Assembly: GCA_030762175.1 (NCBI GenBank)
Contig: CM060831.1
Coordinates: 33,390,501 to 33,454,500, forward strand
DNA from: Metallyticus violacea
Taxonomy: Eukaryota; Arthropoda; Insecta; Mantodea; Metallyticidae
DNA: 64,000 bases
Direction: 5' to 3'
The notes beneath the pieces are model-generated. The model saw only the letters and a program-made list of their open reading frames with translations, did no database searches and was not told the origin of the DNA. Each line of letters starts with the position of its first letter. Positions within the stretch are counted from its first letter, which is position 1. This document shows positions 50,101 through 62,100 of this stretch, piece after piece. The position numbers were made by a program, and so were the translations under genes.

Positions 50101-53100
50101 ACTATTTTGCTTTTAGAAAGAGGTGGAAATAAGATGGGACAAAGTCTGGTGGAGTAAAATGTCATCGTTCATCTTTTCATTATGGATGGTGCATGCCCCA
50201 TTTCACAAATTATAGCTAGACAACCTCTTCATACAGCTATTTACATTCAATCCTTGTATTCATGTTGACTTATTGGTTACATATAACAACTTATAGCAAC
50301 TTATAACAAATTATTTATGAGGAAGTCACTCAAATTTCACTAGTTTTATTCCGCTTACTTGGACATGTTTAAAGGCAAATTTCCTTCATCGTCAGCAAGG
50401 TTCCATTGTCAGCTTTCCAGCGTGGTATTAAGATGTCGCTCTTTGGATTTTATAAACTTTTTGATGAGGTTGCTGTTGTTTGGAAGATCAAAATTAACTA
50501 AATTTTCTTTATTAAACTTTGATATTCCAAAGGTAGAAAGCACCAATTTTAAATACATTAAAGTACATTAAAAATACACCACCAGGGCAGAACTTCATCT
50601 CTACAGAGCCGTTGGATTCTCCAATCAGTCATACCCTTGACCAAAGATGAAGACAAAGGTCTTTGAAACCGGTTCCAAATATCACACGAGTAAGTGAAGC
50701 AACAAGAGTGTTTAGTATGACATATATCACATGATTTTATTCATAAATTATCTTTGTTTTTGTTCAAGAATATATTTTCCCACATGGATATTTCTATGGG
50801 TTTTTGGAACTCATGAACCAAAACTCTTAAAAGCTCTTCAAAAACCCATAGAATTATCTGTGTGGGAAAATATATTCTTGAATGAAAACAAAGAAAATTT
50901 AGTTAATTTTGATCTTCCAAACAACAGCAACTGCATCAAAAAGTTTATAAAATCCAAAGAGCAACATCTTAATACCACACTGGAAAGCTGACAGTGGAAC
51001 CATGCTGATGATGAAGGAAATTTGCCTTTGAAACATGTCCAAGTAAGTGGGATAAACTAGTGAAATTGGAGTGACTTCCTCATAAATTATTTGTTATATG
51101 ATATTATATTTCACTGTGAAAATCCCAAACTATTCAAATTTACAGCAATTTATTTGATGCAGGCATTTGGATGCTACTCACCATAACATCTGGAGCAGAA
51201 ATGTAGAAGTTACTGAACAGATTCTTCATCATGATGATGAAAATCAGGAGAACTGCTCACAGTTATCCGCATTGAACCTTGCACATAACCAGTTCACTAG
51301 TGTACCTGTTGTTCTTCCATGTCTTGCAGTGAATTTAACCAGGTTAAACCTTAGTTACAATAGGTAAGTATCTTCAGTTCATTCCATTCTAATCTTCTAA
51401 ATGTTTATAGCATTTATGGAATTGTAGTAGTGCCTGGGGTTTAAACCATAATTAAACGATAATCATTATAAACAAAAATGGTTTATCATACATTTAATAA
51501 AAGCATATATTGCACAATGTGTAATTTACTGATAATGTTTGTTTTAGGAAAAAATATCCATTAGATTATCTCTAATTTATTGAGGTCACTCTCATGATTA
51601 ATTGAATAATCTGCCAAATTTCTATGGTATGTCTCAGCATGCTTTACAAATATACCAGACATTCAATCATATTCATTCTTTTCTGCAATTTGACTTTGAA
51701 TTAATAATATAATTTTTCTGAGAACAGTTTCTTGTACCATGCACTGTTGAAATTGAGATAGGGTAAAGTCATAGGGATGGAAGGGGCTGATTATACCATA
51801 CTTTGGACAGGCAATGAATTTCACTTCACAGTATCTTGTATTTATGGCATAATAGTACTTTTAAAATGGGTAAAATATTGGAAAACAGTACTGATATAGT
51901 GTTGGCTGCCACATCAATGATTTTGCTGCCAAATATCATGAGACACTTTATCCTTTAACAAAAGACCTCTGCATCTTCAGCAATTCTAAAGTGCATGATC
52001 AAATGAGTAAGGAAGTACTTGGAGCTAAATTGTGGACGTACTGAAGCAGTTGTATAAAAAGTTTCAATTTTATTTTATTTGAGGTTTTTTAATTGGAAAA
52101 AGCTACATGCCTTCCTTTTCTTTATTTATTTAATTTTGATATAATTATTCCTTTTTTCCCCTCATCTTTCCTTAATTTGTTTTATTAAGGCATTGTTATC
52201 CAGAAAGAATTTTTATGTATATTCATATCATTATGATTCAAAACAATAAGGAATTCTTGGTTGTTATACATAGAAAGCAATCTTATCATCAATTTAAATG
52301 TTTTGCATAGACATTTTGTTCCAAATGCTTACCTAAAAGCTCTGTTTTATTATACTTTATGCATGTCAACAGTTGCAGCAAAAACATTTTTCATAAAATA
52401 TGATTCCTTTAGTTCATATAAAGCAAACATGAGGAAGAGGTCTTTTGAGACCAATTGGATAGTTATGGTGTAACAAAAAAGTACTAAGGTTACAAAAATG
52501 GTAGAACACCCTCTATTTTCTAACTGAACTAGATTGCCTTATCATTTGGTGCACTTAACCATTACTGCATCCATTTTCAAGCTGAATTACCTGAAAGCAG
52601 CCATCAAGAATTAATGCCAGATTCTAGAATAGGTGAGTTAGGAATGATTGCTTGAACAGTGCTTTTATTAACAGGCATAAATCATCAATCCTTGCAAAGC
52701 ATTTAATTAACTCATCATATCACTCTGGGTTATCTATTGGCCAGTGTGTAATGATCACAGATATGTTTTTCCAATTACTGACTTATTGCACCTTTGCCCA
52801 ATAACTTACAGTACTTCAATCAATAGCAGCATATCTGTGCCATTTGTGAGCACTTCCAACTAATTCTTTCTTAGCAATAAGAAGCATTATCACAGTATTG
52901 CTTGGAACAGTGATCCAATGGATAAGTGATTTTTAGCTATAACTTTAATCCTGCCCAAGGGGAAAAATAAAATAAGATACAAGCCTCTCTGAACAACTCT
53001 TGTAAATTAACATCCAATTATAATTAGTTGTTAGATCTTTTGTTTAATAGCAAATTCTACTTTGTTATAGTTTACGGAGCATGAGTCATATCACATCATA

Positions 53101-56100
53101 CCCAAGCTCACTAAAGCAGTTGGACTTATCTCACAATCAGATTTACTGCTGGCCAAGCCTGCCACAGGTAGAAGGTATTGACAGCATGGAGCAGGCAATG
53201 ACAGCATGCTATGCTCCTGAAGGTGCACCAAAATCAACAGCTAAAGTGCCAGTAATGTCAGGTATAGTCAGTTTTTTATTAATTTTTTGTTTGAGATGTG
53301 GATATTGATACATTCAGATACAAAATCAGATGTGACCATTTGGTCACAACTGATTAATCTGTGTATCTAATATTCCTGAAATGTTGTTTAAGTCTGACAC
53401 TTATATTTCTTCAACTTGGGTATTCATTTTTTACACTAAACTCCATTCACTTACCCAAAAGTAAGATGCGTTTCAGGAGAATCTCTCCCATTTTCAGTTG
53501 CTCACTGAACTGCCATTACTCGAAACTATGGCTGGACAAACGGATGTTCCTGTGGTGTGAATGGAGTTTAGTGTAAAAAATGAATATCCAAGTTGAGGTT
53601 ATATTGCCACTCCATTGTCAACAGCTTCGTAAGTACAATATTTACTTATATTTCTGTTTGTTTTCCAAATATAAATTTCATTACAATCTGAATAATAGTC
53701 TGTTAGATGCCTGGTTTCTTTTCTAGGGAAATTTTGACAATATGTTTTAATGTTATGAGATTCTTTATGCTTATTTCTTAATGCATGTGCATTCTATGAA
53801 AAATTTTAGAAATTTTAGAAAAATTCAATTCAATTTTTATAAATTGGTTTCAATTTCTCTTCTCATTACAAATTTTTTAACTTTTAGAATCAATAAACAC
53901 AGAATTTCCATATTTAATTTTTGCATGTTTTGTAAAATTGTCAGTACAATATTAGAGATGTTTGTGAACATTTTGTAATGTAACTTAATATAACATGTAT
54001 CAAGAAAGATGTTATAGTTGTGAAATATTGAAATTATTGTTTTATTTTGCTCTTGAAAACAGAATAAATTCCTAAAGATTAAATCAGGACTTTAAAGAAA
54101 ATGGTGAAAAAGTGAAGCAGCTGAGTTCTTCAGGAAAATTGACAGATTTCTTCATTGGTTGAATTGTTACATTGCCTTGGTAGAGCAGAATCCCTGGCAG
54201 AACTGTGTACAATTATTGTACTTACAAAGCTGTTGACAATGGAGTGGTAACATATCCTAAACTTAGGTATTCATTTTTTTATACTAAACTCCATTTACTA
54301 TGTAAGACGCGTTTCGAGTAACAGTGGTTCAGTGAGCAACTGAAGATGGGAGAGATTCTCCTGAAACGCATCTTACTTTTATGTAAGTAAATGGTGTTTA
54401 GTGTGAAAAAATGAATACCTGTGTACAAATGCTTGATTCCACAATTTACGAAGCTGTTAAGGCAAACATTAAGTAATAAACTGTGTATAACCAACTTTAT
54501 TTTTAATTCAATTTCATTATAGTTGTTTTCAGTGAGAAAAAAATAAACATCATTTTATGTTTTATGCCTGTGCCCTTCATTACTTTGATGAAGAAAGGCT
54601 TCATCAAGAAGATTAAAGACAACAGACTAGTATTTGGAAAGTAGGTTTCATGCTAAATTCAAAATTAATTACCAATTACGGCATCAAAATTGCATTAGCA
54701 TGTTCTTAAACATTTGCTCATTTTCCAACATTGCCTCACTTGATCATGTTTGCATTGATTCTTAAGATGATCATCTGTCAAGCTAAGTTTTACACGATGG
54801 ATGGTACTGACTGGTGATCCATTCTCCATTATAGTCATGATTTATGAATGTGCCATATAACTGCCATGACTTAATCAGTTGCACAGCATGCATATTTACA
54901 TTAGTGAAAGCAACTGTAAGAACCAGAGCATTCTTCATCTTTGATTAAATGACTGCCACTATGACATTCCATAATTGTGATTTGGAAAGGTGAAATGTCA
55001 CCAAAAGCACCATATGTGTCTTCCAAACCTGATCCCAAAGTTAAATGTAGTCTAAAATCACAATGTATAATAACTAAAGAATGCAAATTATTTACCTCCA
55101 CATTATCCCAATGTAGTCACTCAAATACAGGAATGCAATCTGTTGACAAGCTCAGCACTGGCTTGCCAGCTGTTGTCAGAATCAGTTGCCTGGTAGAGGG
55201 TTTTTCTGGAGCTTTCCTTCACTCTTTTAATGGGTTCCATTTTTACTCTATTAGATATTACCATTGATGCATAATTTTTATATTCTTGTGCCATTACAGC
55301 GTAGCACTATCTGTTTTAATTTTATGAAGGTCTCTGTGCAAGAATTTGTAATGTAACACTTAGGTATTTTCGGATTTTGTTTCTTTCCTTACTCAGTAGC
55401 TCTTTCTCTTTTTAACTCCTTCAGTCTCCCATCATTCTGGTCATTGTAAATATGTAGATCACTTTATTTTCTGCTTATTGGCTTATTTTCATGCTAAATG
55501 AAATTTTGATTAGTTTTGGCTCATAATATAGGGTGTTTTGATTATGTGCCTTAAAATGTTGGTAATTTGTTACACAATGATTCATTAACTATATTTTTCA
55601 CAGAACATGGTTTAAGAGCCCTTTCTTTCAACTTGCTTTCATCTTCAGCTGGTTTGTCATCTCTCAAAACATGATCTGTTATGAAGTATTGTGTTTTAAG
55701 CCTGATGCTTCATAGTTGCCAAACTTCTAATGATATGATTAAACAATTTTATTAAGAAATTACTCAAATTTTATTAATTTTTTTCAACTTACTATAACAT
55801 GTTTCAAAGGTCATTGTTTTCATCATCAGCATGAATTCACTGTCAGTTTTCCAACAGGTATGTAGCTATCTCTCTGTAAATCTGATGAATTTAGGAAAGA
55901 GGTCATTGTTATTGCAAAGTTCGAAATGTACATAATTCTCTTTATTTTTTGAATTATTAAATTCTTTCATACAGCTTGCTAATTCAACAGGTTTTTGGAT
56001 AGTTTTAACAAGTTTTGGTTCATTTTGGAATTCATGACTTTTTGACCAAATACAATATGCTATTGCTGGTTTCTCAGTATGTTTGCATATGATCATGGAT

Positions 56101-59100
56101 GTAATGTAAGTTACTCATATATACTTTTGTCTTTGAAGTTTTTTTTTTTTTTCAGGTTGAGGATGTCTTTTATTTTCTTCTGATTTTTTTTTCCTTCCCC
56201 CTTCCCCTCCAGGTCACTTATATAGCCATTTTTCTGTGCTATATCTATTGCTCAAGTAGGAAAAAAATTAGTGAAATTTGAAAGATTCCTCTTCAACTTT
56301 ATTTTATTATTAGTATATTTCACTGTGAAAATTTCTACCATTCAAAACTACATTCTAATAATTGATATACTGTGGTGAGTTGGACTAAACACTCTTGTAG
56401 CTTCACTTACTACTTCTATAGAACATGTTTTGCAGATCCTTATCCACATCTTAAGCTATTTGTTGACTATCAGAAGGATTGGTATAATGAAGATAACAAC
56501 AACAATAATATTAATAATTGTTGTTATTATTATTATTATTATTTGAGAAAGTACTTTATATGCTCTGGTGGGCATTTTATAAACCCATCATAAATAGCAT
56601 CAATACACCTTATCATAACCTAGAAACTGGTTAAAAACATATTTCAGAACCTACTAAAATTAAAAAAAAAACTTTTTAGAACTAATAGAAAAAATAAAAG
56701 ATGAATGATTACAGCCTACCATCTCTTTGGTTTCACAAGGAGCAAATGCTCCTTTTCCAAGAATTCCAAAATAAAAACTTTTAAATTACCTAAAGTAGCT
56801 TCAATGGATTTGTCGAAGTCAAAACAGACCGATTGAAAATTCCATTAAATCTATGTAAGAAGTCTTAAAAAATAATACCCTGATTCCAAAAGCAGATGGA
56901 TACAAAATTAAGGTGCACAACCCATCTTTAGTCAGCATATATGGCATTCCGAAGATCCACAAACCTGGGAGAGATATAAGGCCAATTATTATGTAAATAC
57001 TTTTATCTGCCATTTAGCAAACTGGTAATCATTACAGTTCCATTCATTACCTAAAATTGATAGCTGAAGTTTAAAAAACTCCATGGACCTCATCAACAAA
57101 ATTACAGATAAAAAAATTATCACCGAATGAAACACTAGTTTCTTTTGATGTCAAAGCCCTCTTTCCCAGCATACCACAGAATAAATTATTAGTTTTTTAA
57201 GATTAATTAATGGTTACAATCAGCCAACCTAACAGAAGAACACATCAAAGAATACATAGAATTCACTAAGTTGTGCATTTTTTATATTTGATAACAAATT
57301 CTTTAAACAAAAAGGACTAGTAATGGACATCTTTCATCTTTCCTAGCCAACTTATTCATGAACTATTTTGAGATTTACACCACTAAGGCTTTCAATCACA
57401 TTTATAAGGTTTGGCACAGATATGCTGACAATGTACTTGCCATTATAAACAAAAAGCATATGGAAAATGTGCTAAAACTTTTAAACCTGCAAGAGTGTAC
57501 AATTAAGTTCACTGTCAAAATGGAAATAGATAATATGTTGCCATTTTTGGATCTGAAGATAGTAAAATATAATAATAAATTTGAATTTGGCATCCACAGA
57601 AAGTACACGCATACAGACAATTATATCAAAGCCCATGGTTTCAATCCAATATCACATAAGGAAGCAGCATTCAACAGCAAGACATACAGACTAATATACA
57701 CTGAAGAATACAAGAATAAATATCTACACATAATGGAAGTAACTAAATACTATGGATTCAGCAAACAGAAGATTAACAACAAATTTAAAAATTCCAGAAA
57801 CAAAATAGAATTAAACAAATCACAACTTTGAGCATTTTATCAGGAAAAAAAAACCACTTAAAAAGTTCATTTACCACCCGTCGACCAATAAGAAATTTCA
57901 AAAATTTTTCAAGCAGTACAGTATCATCTTAGCACCTCAAACCGATGCAGTATAAAAAATATATGAAAATTAAACAGTACAGATTCCAGCCTTAAAGAGA
58001 AAAAAATCTGGTATTACCAAATTAATTGTGAGGATTGTAAAAAAATCTATGAGAAATATAGGCATTAGGTTGAAGGAATATTGGAGAAACATCTGTCACA
58101 AATAAATAGATAAATCAACTGTGGCAGCACATTTTTGGAATGAGAACCATGAAATAGGGAAAAGCATCAAGTTATTAAAAACTGTTCAACAACCAAAAGA
58201 ATTAAACATATGAGAAAGAATTTATGTAAAAAAAAAAAACATGAGCCAAACCTTATGAGTTTCCACAACCTGGAAGCAGACAGCTCTTTATTCAAGTTTA
58301 TCACAAGACCACCAGAGTCAATCCAGATGCCTACCTCCCCAACTTCTACAAATGATCCAACAGTCATTTAATAGGTGAGGATGTGGATAATTGTTCCATG
58401 AAATATATCCTGGGTAAATCTCATGTAAGTGAAATCATAAAGAGTGTTCTAAATATTTTGGCTCAGAAGAGATTATATAAAAATTGGTTAATAAACTTTG
58501 ATACCCAAGAAGAAGAAAAATTTCCATGTTCTAAGATGTCCAACAGAGCATAATAGTAGTGCATCCTCCAATTACAGCAATCCTTTGAGCAGTCAACGAA
58601 TAGCTGATGATGCAAACAAAGGAATCTGCAAAACTTGTTCTAAAGAAATAGCATGTAAATAAGTGAAGCTACAATAGTATTTAGTTTCACTCACCATAGC
58701 TTATTAATAATTATGTATTTAGCATTTTGGTTCTTTCATGAAAATAGTAGTTGTCAGGGGGTCTTATTTACCTTTAATAAGTTTTCATCACTAAACCGAA
58801 GTTTTTTTATGTAAACAGTAAGCTTGAAAAGAAAATACTCCATTGATTACCAAATATAACAACAGCTCCAAAAGTGTGGAAATGAAAATCATGCAATGCA
58901 TTTGATAAGCTGAATATTTCTTTAAAATGGAGAACAAAGCATTACATATATTGCATTTAGCATATGAATGACATGGAGAATATTTATTAATGTTAATATT
59001 TTCTAGTAAAAATGAACATATTTCCTGAAAGTAAGAAGGTTTTTGGTTGCACTTTTTGTTATAGGTCGAAGGTCACTGCGCAGTGCCATTCTAAATGTGC

Positions 59101-62100
59101 TTTGCTCACACCGTCGCCATTTACGTTTGGATAATTTGCGTACATTGATATTGGCAGATAATAATCTTGCACGTATTCAGCTGTCAACAGATGATGATGG
59201 AGCTAGTTCTGTGTCTGAGGAAGAGGAATCAGAATGGGTAATTAAAGTATTTTGCATTATGCATGGTAATCATTAGTATTATAGGACAGCAAATTAGTCC
59301 ACATTTGCTAATGTACTCAATCCCCACCAATAGCAGTGCACAAACTTTAACAAAACTTTTATCAGAATGCTAGAAAGATGAGATGAAATCTCAACCATCT
59401 ACTATAAGAACCAACTAATTTAAAATAGTAGGCTAAAAGGGAACACTTGTTTCACTCTGTATTGTACTTCTTCCTTTTATGTCTCTGCACTTTTATCTAT
59501 TGTATTTATTGCAGGCTGCTAGTACAGCAAAAGGTGTGCTGAGAGAGAAGTCAAAGAGAGAGAAATTATAGTCCTTTTTGCTTTGGTTCTTGATGCCTTC
59601 TTATTAGAAACAAAATTATCAACTTTGCAATGGTAAACAAGCTCTATATATGTGGGGAGAGGTGACATTTCATTTTTCTGTTACAGCACAGATTTGTGGA
59701 CCATGGTATATCGGATAACATTGCTAATGTTTTCCTTTACTTTTCAACTCCCCCATATGTGCTACTTTTGGAATTGGTTTTGTTAGGAAACATTCAAGAT
59801 TTGTGCCAATTTTTCATCTGTGCTTTTTGTTTTGAATCAGTACATTTCAAATGTGGGAAAAATGACCTTAAATTGCTGTCCTAAAAGGGGGCAATTGATC
59901 AGGAAAGTTTTAAATAAAATTCTCCATGCATATACAGTGATCTGGCTTATATTTTGAATATAATTTATACACAAAAATTTGTTGCTCTGCAGTCAATTGT
60001 GTAAGTATCTTTGTAAATGATTGTATATTGCAATGAAACCAGCAGGAAACAAATTCAGTAAGTCAGGGCAAAGCAAATGATAGACAGAAGGAAGTGGAAT
60101 TGAATACAATGTTTCTCTTAGCTATACTTGCTATTTTTATGCCCTAAAATGCATTGAGCCTGGCTGGCCTTGAATCTTCAACCTTGGGTCTATGAGGCAA
60201 GTGTGATTACCACTAGACACACAAATATAAATCACTGCTTGAGTGACTGCTTTATAAGTAAAGCCATATATATTTTGTACAAAATATTTGCACTAGGAAC
60301 AGACACTGCATCAGTCATATATTTGAAATTATGCCCAAACTATTCAACATCTTACCAAACCTGGCAAAAAAGCTGAACTCCCCTGCTCTCAGTGCTTCAG
60401 AGGTCCAAAAATGTGGGAGATGTAGCAGACCTAAGCTGAAGGAGAATGGACAACAATTGAACCAGTCAAACTGCTGCACTTTATCATGGTACACATGGGC
60501 AATATATCTCAGGAAGCAATATGTATCTCTTGAATAGCATTCATCTTCACATTTTTCTGATTTTGTTCTAAAGCTTATTGAAGGTGATGCATTAATAACC
60601 ATCACCAGGTTCCAGCCAGTTCCATCAGCAGGGGTTACTTCTTATCAAAGAAAAATGTCAGAATCATTTTCCATCACTGATGAGTGAATGATTATTTATT
60701 TATTATTTTTTTTTAAATTTAGGTGGATCCATTCTTTGTTCATATGTTGTATTGATGGCTCAGAAATAGTTTTTGCTAGAAACATAGATCTCTCTCTTTA
60801 TATAGTGCTTAAGGTAAGACAACAACAGATCCACCGAGGTTATTAAGGCAGAGACTTGTAAGCAGAAGGTCTGGGGCATGGGTCTGCCAGGACTGTCCTC
60901 TCTGACTGAGGCTTTTTCCAGGTTTTCCTCAGTCCTCATAAATAGTAAATGCTGGGGAGGTACCTTAAACTTAGGTCTGGAATGTTTCCTTTCTTAACAA
61001 ATTTTTTTTTAATTTATAATTTCACCTAATGTTTCATGAATATCCACTGCTTTTAATGCCTTAGCATTAAAAACATACATTAAACACTATAACAAATCCA
61101 TTAACAGGTTCTTTGGTACACTTACTTTCATCACAGTTTTATGAAGAGTGGGTACAGTGGAGCACTTTCACTGTTATTCTGTAGTAGCCTATCATGAGTA
61201 TGTCTGTTTCTACAGTATTTTTCCAAAGACTACGGGCAGACTACTCTTACCACCTCTACCATTGCTATTCCTCCATCAAACAGACCTTTTTTCAATAAAA
61301 ATTTACATAAGCACTGTTAATATATTGACAATACATTAAATATAACATTTAATTTCGTATCGGAACCAATACAGTGAAGTGACTATTATGTTCTTGATTA
61401 TCTAGTTGACTTGCAACTGAGGATGCAGGCAAAACTCTGCAAAACTAGTTTTGCATAATTCAACTGTAAGTGGAGCCTAAGATTATAAAATCGACTCACT
61501 AGATAATTAAGAACTTGACAATACATGTTTTAAGAATTTCATCAAACATAAGCTAGTCTCAGTCTCAAACAAACCTAATAATCAAAACAGCCTTTCACTC
61601 TATACTACATCTTTTTAAATGGCTTTAATGACGGTCAAGCCTTCCTGACACAGCACTGAGGTTGTATGACCTTCCTATGTAATTTCCAAGTTATTGTTAA
61701 GTCACATCAAGTAAAAAGAAAGTAATGCTGATATAGGGTTGGTTTGGTGACACTTGCACTTCACTTACTTGGTTTTAAATATACATATTTTGCGAACATT
61801 CACTTCCATCTGGTGTTCTGCTGAAGATGGGAGTGAATGTTCCCAAAGCATGTCTATTTAACAGCCAAGTAAGTGAAATATAAATGTCACCAAATAAACT
61901 GTATATCAAAATGATTTTATTACTTCACTGTTGATAGCTGCAAGTGATAAGTTCATAAAGTGTTTTACTCATTACAATAATTTTACAATGTTCCCAATCT
62001 TGTAATATCTTTGCATGTAGCATTTGACATTGTCAGTCTAAAATTATTCTACATCCACAAGGTTCTCAAACAAATATAAAAGAATTCCAGATATTCCTGC

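Larger units (their letters stand above)
48466..51162 (+). other. Lrrk intron 12, tandem duplication and inverted PLE
   Basis: GT-AG intron of 2.7 kb with donor GTACGT. It holds a 66-bp tandem duplication (48932-49063) and an inverted-repeat PLE block (50307-51093). Between them I see nothing recognisable. Confidence 0.7.
53262..59064 (+). other. Lrrk intron 14, PLE-rich
   Basis: GT-AG intron of 5.8 kb, with two solo inverted PLE ends (53421-53640, 54200-54420), a PLE tail on - (55760-56105) and the longest PLE body of the window (56370-58700). The stretch 54500-55700 shows nothing recognisable. Confidence 0.75.

Noticed and set aside
59530..59536. GGTGTG as a donor inside the 59515 exon, making an internal exon
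   Set aside because: It would leave phase 1, and exon 16 then reads in the wrong frame and loses its LRRs.
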